A stretch of 22,025 bases of DNA, taken from assembly GCA_004151065.3 (NCBI GenBank), contig NWUY0300011470.1:50733-72757 (forward strand), given 5' to 3'. A program made the position numbers and the translations under genes. Positions 1 through 10,559 of this stretch are shown piece by piece. Source of the stretch: Larix sibirica. Lineage: Eukaryota; Streptophyta; Pinopsida; Pinales; Pinaceae. The notes under the pieces are model-generated. The model worked only from the letters and a program-made list of their open reading frames with translations. It ran no database searches and was not told the DNA's origin. Every line of letters begins with the position of its first letter. The first letter of the stretch is position 1.

Positions 1-1900
1 AGAGATTCATCTTCCTGTTCACACTACTACATGGTATTGCGATTGCATAACCTGAGCAGCAAAAAAAACTCATCCCATATTTCTCCATGCTTTTTTTCTC
101 ATTTGCTATTGTCATCGACATTGCAACTTGTTGCTCTTGTTTGACATGTAATCAAGTTCTCTTGCAACATTTTTAATTAAAATTTCCCCAGTTTCCTTAA
201 AAATAAGAATAATATTCATATTCATAAATAGCAAAATAAAAATATCATTAAGAAATAATATTCATATTTCATTTTAATAGTAATAATTATGAATATAAGA
301 CAAACAATAACTACAATTTATTTATAAAAGAAATTGTTAAAGTGTTTTGAAGCTCGTTTTCAACTAGCAAAACGTATAATATATAAAATATTATAAAACA
401 CCCTTCTCACAATTGTTACCAATATAAAGTGAATTTAAAATAAAATTTCACAATTTTGTTGGTGGTGGCCAGTGTCATGAAAATAGGGTGTTCTTATCAA
501 TTTTTCTCAAGATTAAGTTTATATATAATGGTATGCTTGTTCTTGTATGCACATGTATTTGTGAAAATAAGTGAGATCGGTTGCAAGTTTTAGGTGACTT
601 TGGTGGAATAGGTACTCTTCCCTCACAGATTTTTGGAAAAAATATTTATGTAGCGAGACAAGACATTTTTTAAGAAATAAAGTAAAGACAAAAACTTAGT
701 AAAAAATGATTTAAGTCATATTCAACACTTTTATTCATCCAATGATATCAATTTATAGTATATGGATTAGAGCACCTCTAAATCTAGATCTCGCTGAAAA
801 CTCATCAATGGATAAGGATGACACATCATCAATAGATAAGGATTACAATTCACAAGAAGGTGATCTCGGACTTTTGATTTTCAAGGGACTCATAGTCTAA
901 CATTTCCCTCCTCAATCACAACTCTGAATAATTATACCAGTAAGACACCATGAAATAGTGCATAAACCAATATCATCTTCAATCCAAAACTTGAAGATTT
1001 GCATGAAAAACTACAAATTTGGATGTTGAATGGTACATCTAAAATTAACTTTGAAGGGAAGTAGAAATGTTAGAAGTGAACAACTTCCATAAATGAACAT
1101 TCCCATTATTGCTTGACAATTTGATCACTTGCCAAGTAATTTAGTTAGAAAAAGTTGGTGTTTTCTATTAATATGTGAACAAATAGGATCAACATTTTGC
1201 TATCAATGAGCAAATATGATCAATAAAGTGCTCTCTAAATTTAGATACAATTAGGTGTTAAACAACATCTCAATGAATAGATGATTTTATTGTAGATAGC
1301 TTAATTAGGAAACCAATTGCCATGCTAAAATTCACAAATGTTAAATTGATAAGACTTTAAAACTTCAAGCCTAACTATCATCATTGATAATCCTCCTATC
1401 AAGTGCAAGGTGAGAAGTATGTAGAAGGGATCCAAGCTTGAGCTTTGGATTCTTATATTTTTTAATAACCCTTACATGATTAAATTTGATACCATGTATT
1501 TCGATTGACTACTAACCAAATTTATCAATGTGATGGTTTTGGTTGACCACTAATCATTTTCACTTAAACAATGTTTGGTGTGGTTTTGGTTAACCATTAA
1601 CCATTTTCAAACTATACTCCCTCTTTGGAGGTGAAAGGAGAGTTCAATTTTGTCCTCATTAATGTACCTCCCTCCTTGAGGTACACGAGAGTGCTAATTC
1701 ATAACAGGCCATAGTCATGCCCAAAATTATCATATGGATTATAATTGATTGAATGTTGTTTGTTTTGTAATTTCTTCATTCAAATGTGTCTTTACCTGTG
1801 TTTGAACTTGACAGTAAAACTTATTATTAAACTTCTTGATTTGTTGATTCCATCACCAAGAACCTATCTACCCATAATGAACTATTCTATTATGAACCTT
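1..1900. other. AT-rich non-coding DNA, probably retroelement debris
   Basis: I see no convincing gene here. Two short signals resemble LTR-retrotransposon termini. A primer-binding-site-like TGGTATTG sits at 32-39 just after a CA end. On the minus strand a purine tract (TGAGGAGGGAAA, 914-903) is followed at once by TGTTAG (902-897), as expected for a polypurine tract beside a 3' LTR. An 8-bp perfect stem (TGTACCTC/GAGGTACA) lies at 1663-1685. None of these is decisive alone, but the minus-strand tract agrees with the orientation of the gag fragment at 1905-2600. Confidence 0.4.
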
Positions 1901-1904
1901 ATTT

Positions 1905-2600
1905 TTCTTTTGGCATCTATTTGAAATATGATTTGTCTTCCCACAAGAAAGACAAGGATGGAAATTAAAACTCAAATATTCTCCATGTGACCAACTTGAT
2001 AACAATATTGGCACTTAGCATTATGATGTTAAACTGAAACAAGTGAGGTGGAATCTCCTTGAAGGAATTTTGCACTATGGAATTGGCTGCTTGGTTTCAA
2101 ATAGTCAAGAATATAAAGGGTAACTTCCTTATCATATCCAAGTCTCATTTTGTGTTTGTTGTCATGGATTTTTTCCCAAGGTTTGATGATAGGCTTGGAA
2201 ATATCATTATATACTTTTTCTTCCATACATTCATGACAATTTTCTTTTGTAACTCCAAGTTTATGTTCACTAATATTGCTTATGGTATCAATCATTTCTT
2301 CTTCTTGTGACTCATATTCAAAATTTGTGTTCATCAATTCTATCTCATAACTTGGCAAGGTATCATTAATCATCTCATTTGTTGTATATGTATCGCCTAG
2401 TTGTACTAGGTCATTTGCATCTATCACAAGTAGCATTAAATTTTTGCATTAAGCCATTGTTGTCACAAGTAACATCCATCATTTGTATGAAGTTATTGGA
2501 GTCACAAGATGCATTAACCATGTTCTCAATTTGTTCCTCATTTTCAATTACTTTTGTTCAAAGTACTTCAGTCAATTGATCATTCCATTCAATTTGCATA
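1905..2600 (-). pseudogene. Broken retrotransposon gag fragment with two CCHC zinc knuckles
   Basis: Read on the minus strand, an acidic 135-codon stretch (2436-2029) leads through one in-frame stop into a zinc knuckle, CQYCYQVGHMENI, at 2013-1972. Its last cysteine codon is now TGA. A second knuckle, CLSCGKTNHISNRC, lies at 1954-1913 and has perfect CX2CX4HX4C spacing, but it is in another frame, so there is also a frameshift. Paired CCHC knuckles after an acidic region are typical of plant LTR-retrotransposon nucleocapsid (gag), which binds the element RNA. Upstream coding (2600-2440) is in a third register and carries the 13-codon repeats listed separately. No protease or polymerase follows. 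I cannot tell whether it is Copia or Gypsy. It is certainly inactive. Confidence 0.72.
2424..2540 (-). repeat. Three-copy 39-bp tandem repeat inside gag relic
   Basis: The word TCACAAG recurs at 2424, 2463 and 2502, giving three units of exactly 39 bp. Read on the minus strand, each unit encodes 13 residues of the pattern TCDxNNxxMQ. A period divisible by three suggests it expanded while the gag frame was still under selection. The units have diverged, so the array is old. Confidence 0.7.
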
Positions 2601-2640
2601 TGAATATTATGACCTAAATTATCCAAATCTTCTAAATTTT

Positions 2641-3805
2641 CATGTAGTTCTTTAATTTATTGATTAGTGTTTTGCAAACACTTTCTTCCTTTACCCATTT
2701 TTTATCTGCAATTTTGTTACACTCTCATATTCACTCAGATGTTTTTATTTCATTCTCACTTGCTTGTTGTCAACTTCAAGGTGTCATGCATTACTGATCA
2801 TGGACCGCAAAGTGTGATTTTACAATGATTTGATACTTCCTTATTCAAATTTCAAGTAGGTCTCTCTTACAATTTAGCGACACGTCATTATGCATCAATG
2901 ATATAGCCAAGTCTTGACTCAAATAAATGATTTACAATTTGTCGTTGAATGACTTAAAATGATATTGTGACACAATTTTCACTTTAAAATATTTGAAGCT
3001 ATGGTGGTCTTCAAATATCTTCTTGTTGCAATCACCATTAGCATTTATGTGTGTATGTTGGGTTTAAATGATAAATTATAAGTGTGATTCACCATCACAT
3101 ACAAGTACTCTTGGTAAACCTATGACCTCCTTCTTCCAATTTTAAGCCAAGTCGATAACATATTCAACTTCCAAAAAAAATGAAAAATTTACTATTTAAA
3201 ACTCTCCTCCAAAATCCTTTTATAAAAAAAGAAAATGAACCCAATACTTCCACCAATAGTGCAGAACCACAAAGTCCTTAATTGATACTTTAATAGACTT
3301 CATTCATTGATTGCATTACAAACAACTAGTTTTAACACCAAATATTTTAACTCACTCCATGCATTTGGTATAATATGATTAAAGAAATATTCAACTTATT
3401 AAAACATCCCTTAAAACCATGAGTGATAAAAATATAATAATCAATAGAGTTTACAGGCAAATCCAATTGAAATTTGTCAATGATCACTCTAGCATCAAAC
3501 TCCACTTACTTGCAACCTATTTATTTGTTTGAAAAACAAATAAATCTTTTTCTCTTAACATGTTGCGTGTGGGTAGTTTCTTGAATAGAGATGGATGGAG
3601 AAATCAACCGTGGAGCATTTTTCTTCATCCGAGTTTCTGCGAACAAATAATGGCATCAAAAATGGTTTTGCACATCACTACCTGGTATGGAATCGGGATT
3701 TTTTCATTTATGGATTTTTAATATTGGTAGATAATATGAAAATAAACTCCTTAGGATAATGGCATAAATGTCAATCCACATACAATGCAATTCCTATCAT
3801 GATTT
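2641..3805. other. Gene-free AT-rich stretch
   Basis: No coding region or RNA gene is supported here. Stop codons are dense in all frames and I recognise no protein motif. A TGGTAT word at 3682 after ACATCACTACC resembles an LTR end plus primer site, but nothing nearby supports it. Confidence 0.5.
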
Positions 3806-3963
3806 CATGACTCTCTCTTTTCAAGTAAATGACTGGTTATGTGTGAAAATAATGCATTTAATATAATAAAAATGTTACTAAACTCATGTCTCTCTTTTTT
3901 CAAGTAAATGACTTGTTATATGTGAAAATAATGCATTTAATATAATAAAAATGTTACTAAACT
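3806..3963. repeat. 79-bp tandem duplication
   Basis: Two adjacent copies of a 79-bp unit (3806-3884 and 3885-3963) are nearly identical. Both contain CAAGTAAATGACT, a GTGAAAATAATGCATTTAA block and the end ATGTTACTAAACT. The few differences (for example GGTTATGTG against TGTTATATG) mean the duplication is fairly recent compared with other repeats in the window. It has no coding potential. Confidence 0.9.
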
Positions 3964-4569
3964 TAATAATATAAAATTTTAGCGAATCAAAGGATATGAA
4001 GAAACTAAATAGAGACTATTGTTCTGAAGGTATTGTCAATACTAGTTGCATTTCCATGATGTATTATGTTCAAATTACAATTAAAATTGTAATATATATC
4101 TGAGGGAAATCTCTCAAGCACTTCCCTCATTTTGACAATGGTACCTAAAGTAAATCAAACTCTTCAAACCCAAGTCACAAATGCCCATGTGGAACCCAAC
4201 AACTTTTTAACATAGAGCTCATGAATAGTTCAACAAATGCCTCACCAACTATTATCTCACGAAGAGTCCAACAATTAGCTCACTCATGTCTCATTAGGAT
4301 TTTGAAATTGGGTGGGGAGAGTGAAATACCTACATCTCAGCTATTGCCCATTTACCATATTATTTTTATATTATTATTATCATTATATTATAATATATAT
4401 GAAAAGAATCAGAATTACCAAAACATGGGTAATGGCATATTCTTGACTACATTGAGATGATTGATGTTAAATGTTTTAATATTTTATTAGAAACAAAATG
4501 TGTAAATATGTGAAAAATTACAATCACATGTTTTCAAAATTATATTTGAAGTCATTATACTAAGATTCA
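3964..4569. other. Gene-free AT-rich stretch
   Basis: No gene is recognisable. Around 4180-4290 there are loosely repeated phrases such as TCATGAATAGTTCAACAA and GAGTCCAACAATTAGCTCA, but they do not form a regular array. The short open frame at 4221-4460 has no recognisable protein features and is probably chance. Confidence 0.45.
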
Positions 4570-4573
4570 AGTG

Positions 4574-4770
4574 CTAGTGTGGGTGGTTGAGAGATTATTA
4601 TCCTCTCTACTAAGTTGAAACCTCACTTCTAACATGTTTGCACCTTAGGACTTAATTCTCTATTGGTCTCTCATGAGTTGATTCTTGATGCGGTTAGCAA
4701 GGTGCCAATCAATACATTTGCTCACATGTTTGGAGTAAGATGTATTATATTCTAAGGTCTAAAAAGATTG
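4574..4770 (+). mobile_element. Possible degenerate tRNA-derived SINE
   Basis: TAGTGTGGGTGG at about 4574 resembles a Pol III A box, and AGTTGAAACCTC about 40 bp downstream resembles a decayed B box. The block between and around them resembles the better SINE at 20356-20602 (TAGCTTGGGTGG, then GGTTCAATTCT). I found no target-site duplication or clear tail. It may be an old family member or a coincidence. Confidence 0.3.
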
Positions 4771-4920
4771 AAGAGGATAATTTAGTTTTCACTTTCTAAA
4801 TAAATAATCATTATTTGATGATTTAATCAAACATCAATTAAAATAATAATACATTTAATTTAAAAAAAATTGCCTTCATTTTTTATGCTTTATCTTTAAA
4901 ATATATTTTTATTATTTTAT

Positions 4921-5054
4921 TTTATTACTTTGAACTTTAAGAAACAACCATTTCTTATTTAAAAATTAACATAAATCCTTGAATACCTTATTTATTAATA
5001 AAATTTTATTACTTTTAACTTTGAAAAACAACCATTTCTTATCTAAAAATAATA
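4921..5054. repeat. 84-bp-period imperfect direct repeat
   Basis: A 50-bp block beginning TTTATTACTT and containing AAACAACCATTTCTTAT occurs at 4921-4970 and again at 5005-5054, offset by 84 bp. The copies differ at several positions. No coding content is visible. The surrounding 4771-5234 is simply very AT-rich. Confidence 0.75.
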
Positions 5055-5234
5055 ATTTATAAATTTTTGTGCACATAAATTAATTTATGTAAATGTAAAT
5101 TAAAATGAAATAAAAACATTAAAATGTAATGAATTTTTTATAGATATCTAAGAATTAACTTCAAATTTTATTACTAAACCTATCTTACTAAGATGTTGCA
5201 TAACAAAGATCTATGACACTATATAATTTGCACA

Positions 5235-5310
5235 ATATTTTAAAAAATCTAAATGTCATGGGATTATTTAGATATTTTAAAAAATATCTAAATGTCTTGG
5301 GACCATTTAG
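5235..5310. repeat. 37-39-bp tandem repeat enclosing a palindrome
   Basis: The unit ATATTTTAAAAAATCTAAATG with its following GGGA..ATTTAG end occurs at 5235-5271 and again at 5272-5310. The junction forms a palindrome at 5266-5293 with two 13-bp arms (ATTTAGATATTTT and its complement) around a central AA. It could fold as a hairpin in single-stranded DNA. No gene is nearby, and 5311-5627 holds nothing else I can name. Confidence 0.8.
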
Positions 5311-5627
5311 TTAAGTGATAGAAACACCAATTTTCTATAATTTTATATAAGTAGTAAAATGTCAAATTTTGGTGTATTATTGCAGTGCGTTTGGTGAGAA
5401 ATATATTAATTATATATATAGTTATAGGAAAATTTAGGTTAATTGTTTGAATCTCTCATGTTCCAATTCTTGGCTCATTAAAGGAGAATTTGAAGATAAC
5501 TCTCTTTTCCATGTCTCTATAGAGTTCAATACAATTGTTGATTAGTTATTCAAAGAAGCTCTTCTTTGTAAGAGAAATTTCTTTCTAAGCAAAAATTTAG
5601 ATAAGGGACTCAATTCTCAGTTTTTGA

Positions 5628-6250
5628 TGATTTGAAATGGATCCAAACACAATGAATGGTTTGGAAAGCTTAGTAGACAAAAACATTTTAACGATTGATG
5701 AAGGTTAAATAAAGGAAAATGACAATGCAAGTTTTAAAAAATTAAAGAAAAAGAAAAGATAAAGAAAAATTAAAATTGGAGAGAAAAAAGTTGGGAATGG
5801 AAAACGAAAGACCAAGGATGCTTGGCCTTCCCATTACCCCCAAGTATGTGTATTTTTTATTTTAATAATTGCACTCATAAAGGGCTTTTGTAGGCCAAGA
5901 GGTGAGAATGTACAAGAGTTTGTTTGTGTAAATTGATGAGAGGCCATATAGCCATGAGTTATATTGTAACCTAGGATTGTCAAAATGAAGACCAAGCAAC
6001 CATTCGAAGGTAGTTTTTTTCTTCGGGTTTCTAGGGTAAATATCTATATTCATTGTGATTGATTGTTGTATCTATTGTTGTGGATTTCAATTGTATGAGT
6101 GCATATATAAGAGTTAAACTCCATTTTTATGTTCATTATGTTAAATGTGATAAAATATGCATGGTAAAATATAATCACTAACCTTTGTGGTTAATTCAAT
6201 GGAAATATATTATAAAAGAAGATTTAGTTGTTGTTCTAGTAACTACATCA
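5628..6250 (+). mobile_element. Putative 5' LTR of a non-autonomous LTR element
   Basis: The first 330 bp or so recurs in the same orientation at 9088, about 3.46 kb downstream, with many substitutions and small indels. Shared blocks include GGAAAGCTTAGTAGACA, GTTGGGAATGGAAAA and AGGATGCTTGGCCTT. The left end can be set at TG (5628) and the right end at CA (6250), directly followed by TGGTATTG. A TATA-like GCATATATAAGAG occurs at about 6101. The divergence between copies implies an old insertion. The 3' half has no counterpart in the downstream copy, so the right boundary depends only on the CA and primer-site context. Confidence 0.6.
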
Positions 6251-6262
6251 TGGTATTGTTTG
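6251..6262 (+). other. Candidate degenerate primer binding site
   Basis: TGGTATTGTTTG follows the putative 5' LTR directly. The first six bases match the initiator-methionine tRNA 3' end complement used by many plant Copia elements (TGGTATCAGAGC), and the rest is mutated. Position supports the call, but the match alone is weak. Confidence 0.4.
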
Positions 6263-7242
6263 GGACTTCACCCTCACATAGGCATTGATACATTGTTGTG
6301 CACACAGAGATAACAGATCGTTATTGCATCTAACATCATTGAAATCCAACAATTAGAAACCCATGTCATCGATCTAATTGATTGAATGAGATCAATGGCT
6401 ATAGTGATATAGTTGTTGCATCTTTCTAGCTAGATTGCTATTTATACTCCTTGTATTTAGCAAATAATTTGTTTCTAGACTGTTGGCGTTTGAGAGAATT
6501 CTTTATACAATGGTATATTAATTTGATTGATAGCTATTAAGTAAAGGAAATATTAAGTCTTGCATATGAGCATTCACTAATTTGGATTTTGAAAATAGTA
6601 TGGTGTCAAGTGAGTGTTTGATACAACAAACTTTTAATTTGTTGTACAATGTTGAAGTGGTGAAAATTTTATGTAGGGTGTCAATGCTATGCTTACTAGG
6701 TGTTAAAGGGAAGCATTCCGTATTAATTTATTAATTCCAGAGTGCCATGTTGCTAAAGCATTGTTTTCTTTATTTTTGCTACTCGATATCTTTTGTATGT
6801 TGTTGGATTGACAATAGGCGACCATAAATGGTTTTCCTTTCAATGGTGATTGCAACATTCGTCTCTTGATAAAACTAAAGTCTTATAACACCTTTGTTGT
6901 TGGGGTGTCATCATCATCATGTTGGTTCATTTGACACTCATCAACAACCTTAGCATCATGGTAGACACAATTTAGGGCAAGAGCATATCCAATATCCCAT
7001 TGCCTCATTTTGTAGGAAAGAGACTAGTGAAGACAATTGTTGACAACATTCTGATTGAGGCTTGGTTAATTTCATGCCATATGGAGGTCATTGTGGTTGG
7101 TCCTTGGAGTCAAGTGGTGGTTTATGAAAATTCCATATTAAATGGCATGAGTTCAATTAACTGCATGTAGAGATTGCGAAGAAAAAAATGAATTTATGTA
7201 TATTTGTGTTGGTGAAGCGAGTAAGATAAAAGTCTCTCATTT
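6263..7242. other. Internal region of the putative LTR element, no intact gene
   Basis: No continuous reading frame or recognisable domain is present between the primer-site-like sequence and the left arm of the inverted duplication. If this was once leader and gag N-terminus, it has decayed past recognition. Confidence 0.4.
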
Positions 7243-7635
7243 ATGAGGGAATGCTTGAAGATTTAGGCGGTGCAAGGAATGGCATGTAGACAACTTGGAC
7301 AAGCTATTGTAGAAAATGATTTACTAAAGAGAAATGTATTGTATTCCATGAATTATCCAACCTTCTGTTTGATTCAATGATTGCCATGGAGTTCCAAGGA
7401 ACCACCAAAGTCACTGACCTCCATGTACCTATCTTCAACACATCTCTCCAAGAAGGGTATCTTCTACTAGAATATTGAAGGAAACAATTGGATTGGGGTT
7501 TCCTTTTATGTTAGCACCAAGCTATTGTCCTCCTCATTGATGATGTTGACCTCCATTGTTTCTATAGCTCCCTGGATAGTTTCTACTCCTTGTGTTGGGC
7601 ATGTAGTGGGATCTTCATCTCCTTTAGGCTTAATT
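7243..7635 (-). repeat. Left arm of an approximately 390-bp inverted duplication
   Basis: Read on the minus strand, this stretch aligns over its whole length with 8080-8468 read on the plus strand. Matching phrases in order include GCCTAAA, CTTGGA, CTCCAAGTTGTCTACA or close variants, and CCATTCCTTGCAC. At the protein level the minus frame around 7620-7510 (DEDPTTCPTQGVETIQGAI) matches the plus frame DEEITASPTQGAKSIQGVI at 8100. The copies differ enough that the inversion is old. The arms are separated by about 444 bp holding the 175-bp tandem duplication. Confidence 0.75.
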
Positions 7636-7965
7636 CTCCACACTCTTCTCTTGGTGGTGTGGTTATCATAGGGAAAATTTGGATGAAGCCTCCAACACTT
7701 TGCTTCCCAATGTCCACGCAACTTTTAGTGGTGGAAAAATTTCTTAGTGTTGCATGGACTACTTGTTATGCTCTTCTTCTCCATGTGCCTTTGATATTGG
7801 TGGCTTCATTGTTCACACTCCTTTATTGAAAGTGTGGTTCCTAGGGTGAATATTTGGATGAAGCCTCAAACACTTTACTTACCAATGTCTAGTTAACTTG
7901 CAGCGGTGGAAAAAAATATTGATGTTGCATGGACTGCTTGACATGCTCTTCTTCTCCATGTCTAA
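7506..7965 (-). pseudogene. Decayed gag zinc-knuckle region, present as two tandem copies
   Basis: On the minus strand, the frame near 7727-7680 reads KLRGHWEAKCWRLHPNFP, preceded by a stop where the second cysteine of a CCHC knuckle belongs (7727-7725). The second copy, about 175 bp away, keeps that cysteine (FFHRCKLTRHW) but has its own stop. Both copies have phenylalanine where the first cysteine would be. GHxxxxCWxLHP is a hallmark of plant retrotransposon gag nucleocapsid. After the knuckle, the minus frame continues through an acidic tail ending NEEDNSLVLT at 7509. The region cannot encode a working protein. Confidence 0.7.
7627..7962. repeat. 175-bp tandem duplication within gag
   Basis: Words such as GGCTT, CACACTC, GTGTGG, TTTGGATGAAGCCTC and CTCTTCTTCTCCATGT recur at a constant offset of 175 bp (for example 7681 and 7856 for GGATGAAGCC). 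Copy one covers about 7627-7787 and copy two about 7802-7962. The duplicated unit includes the zinc knuckle. 175 is not a multiple of three, so it would shift the frame and probably arose after coding constraint was lost. Confidence 0.8.
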
Positions 7966-8079
7966 GATTATTGTTATCTTGGGGAAGTCTTCTTGCCATT
8001 CTTCATATGGAATCATTTAGGCTCATGGTATGTGGCTGGATTCTCCCAGTAAGAGGCCTCAACATGACATTTCATCCCA

Positions 8080-8468
8080 AAAAATGAGGCCTAAATGAGA
8101 TGAAGAGATCACTGCATCACCAACCCAAGGAGCAAAATCTATCCAAGGAGTTATAGCATCCCCAGAGGCTAGTATCATCTACGAGGAGGGAAATAGGTTG
8201 GTGTTGACATCAAAGACAACCACAATCCTATTGTTTCCGTCAATCTTCCTGCAAAAGATTCCCTTCTTGGAGATGTGACAGAGATTGGTGCATAGAGATC
8301 AATGACCTTAGGGGTTTCTTGGAACTACATGACAGTTGTCGAAGAAAGCATAATTTTGGGTAATCCATGGAGTAAATTTCTATTGAGCAAACCATTTCCT
8401 ACAACAATTTCTCCAAGTTGTCTACAAGCCATTCCTTGCACTATCCAAATCTTTAGGCATTCCCTCAC
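8080..8468 (+). repeat. Right arm of inverted duplication, with gag C-terminal frame
   Basis: This is the partner of 7243-7635. On the plus strand it encodes RPK, a stop, then DEEITASPTQGAKSIQGVI and onward to NRLVLTSK, which parallels the minus-strand gag tail of the left arm (DEDPTTCPTQGVETIQGAI to NSLVLT). Plus orientation agrees with the TG...CA polarity of the flanking LTR pair, so this arm may be the original copy and the left arm an inverted second copy. The open frame at 8302-8553 continues through the second half of the arm. I do not recognise it. Confidence 0.7.
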
Positions 8469-9087
8469 CCTCAAGGCTATAGGGATTGATGTCACCTACA
8501 ACTATATGTTTGGAAGAATTGGAAATTGGTTTGAGCATGATAGGGTATTATGATTGCATAGATAAGTTCTCATTCAAATTGACATGCTACAAAGATGGAG
8601 TGTTGTGCAAGCACAAAATAATTGTTTCCATGTTAGAAGAAACTGATCCTAGCAGAAGATGGTAGACCACACTTCCTTTCGTGGATTTGTTGAGTGATGC
8701 TATATGCTTTATGGGATCTCACTTAGTAATAAAATGCCATAATTTGACTTGGATTCCATTGGATACCAAAATGGACCATCTCCAAGCCTAAAATGGAAGG
8801 GACTTGCACATTGAAGATGGGAATGAATTTGGATTGAAGAGCTCAAGTATGAAGATTTCTTAGAGAAGACAATCAATGAGTAGAATTCTACACCATGGAA
8901 ACAAGTGGAGTCAATAAATAGAGCCAAAATCTAGACCCACAAGCTAGAGCCAAAGCCAAAGTCATAGTTGTAGATGAAAGCTAGAGTTGAGAGCCATGTT
9001 CTAGAGAAGTATGTAGAAGGCACATTGATCTAGAATAAGGTTTACTTGAATATTTTGGAAACCAAAAAGCCTCTTAATGGAGAGGTG
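8469..9087 (+). other. 3' part of the putative element, with polypurine-like tract at its end
   Basis: No polymerase domain is recognisable. The last bases before the downstream LTR-like repeat, AATGGAGAGGTG (9076-9087), are purine-rich and stand where a polypurine tract belongs. The absence of reverse transcriptase, RNase H or integrase in about 2.8 kb of internal sequence fits a gag-only or non-coding element better than a degraded full-length one. Confidence 0.4.
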
Positions 9088-9455
9088 TGATCCAAAATGG
9101 ATCTAAACAAAGCAAATGGTTTTGAAAGCTTAGTAGACACAAGCAATTAGACAATTAATGAGGGTTAAATAAAAGAAAAAGATAATGCAAGTTTCAAAAA
9201 TTAAAGAAAAGAAAAGAGAGAAAAAATAAATGAGAAAGAAAAATGAAAATAAGAGAGAAGAGAGTTGGGAATGGAAAATGAAAGGACAAGGATGCTTGGC
9301 CTTGACATTACCCCTAGGTCTACCTATTTATTCTTGTAATTACACTCACAAAGCGTTTTTGCTAGCCAAGAGATGAGGATGCACAAGAGACTAGATATAC
9401 AAATTATTGAATGGCCATATAACCATGAATTGCATCATAACTATTGGCTCGATTT
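9088..9455 (+). mobile_element. Putative 3' LTR, truncated
   Basis: It begins TGATCCAAAATGG and matches 5628 to about 5975 over about 350 bp, through GCCATATA.CCATGA. The match fades at about 9455, where the upstream copy continues for another 275 bp, so the 3' part of this LTR has been deleted, replaced or saturated with change. I could not find a target-site duplication. Confidence 0.6.
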
Positions 9456-10559
9456 CATACCAGGGTCCATAGAGGTGTCCAACAGAGGGGTCCATTGTAT
9501 TGTAAGTGCTTGTATATTCAATCCCATAGTGAGTGAAGTATCAACCGAAGCACAATGCTAGGATGAGAGAAACTATGTGTCTCAATCAATGTGACTGCCA
9601 CGACTAGCCACATAGCATGTTAACTCAAATGTTCCCATTAATCAATCATAAGATTGCAACCACGCATAACCAAAATAGTATATATCATTCATGTTAACCA
9701 TTCATCGCATAAACTAGATAGAAGTAAACACATTACTACACATCATAATAGATACAATATAAAACATCATTACCATAGATAAACATGACAATCAAATTTT
9801 TAAGGGGTCTCTTATTTCATTTCCGAATAGGATGATCTAGTACACATATAGCAATTACAAGGAATTATACTAATCAAATAGTATGCTATTTTCATCAAAC
9901 TTAGGCCTAATCCTTTACATTGTATCTATCATAAAACGACGAGAAGGTGCATACATGTCTTGGCTAGCACCATTGTCTTTACACTCCATTTAACTTGATT
10001 GACTCCCACTCTTCTTCTTCCTCCTCAACCAGGTGGCACTCTCCTTACACCAACCCTTTCTTGGTTTTTTTGGACTCTACCTTCTGTTATTCCTTGTGCC
10101 CAATAGTCTAGAATGATATGTGGGACCAGTTCCCTATCTCGATTGTTTTATCTTGCACCAATATGTCCCTCCTATTGTCGCAACCCAAAACTCAAAACAT
10201 TCAAAATTTGAAATGAGGGGCCCAACAAGCCTAGAAAAAACCTATTTACTCACCCTCAAGTCAACTTCCATTGGAATTTCTCAACCCTACATCCTCATCT
10301 TCCTTTTGTCTAGTAAGCACATCCTTATGAAATTAGGGTCCCTACTTTAGGACCAACTCCAAAACTTTATCTTGAAATGCCATGAATTCCTCGAGTTGTT
10401 TAGACCATTTTTCAATGAGGATGTTTAGTCCTACGATATACACATTAGGCTTTCCTGGGTCTGGGATTTTAACTCAAGTATCCTGAACTATAACCCATTA
10501 TAATTGTTGTTACTACTACATATGTTGCAAGGAAGTTAGATGAGTGAGGGTGGTTGTTT
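9456..10559. other. No gene seen; probably LTR or flanking transposon DNA
   Basis: There is no recognisable coding domain. The open frames here are short and lack motifs. By position it could be the 3' LTR side of the minus-strand Gypsy element at 12100-15190, and TTACACCAACCCTTTC at about 10045 could be the complement of a polypurine tract beside an LTR start. I could not define ends. Confidence 0.35.

Noticed and set aside
3671-3690. LTR end plus primer-site-like CACTACCTGGTATGG
   Set aside because: Only TGGTAT matches and no LTR partner or purine tract was found around it.
5266-5293. 28-bp palindrome as a possible terminator or MITE end
   Set aside because: It is generated by the junction of two AT-rich tandem units. 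There is no neighbouring gene and no second terminal repeat.
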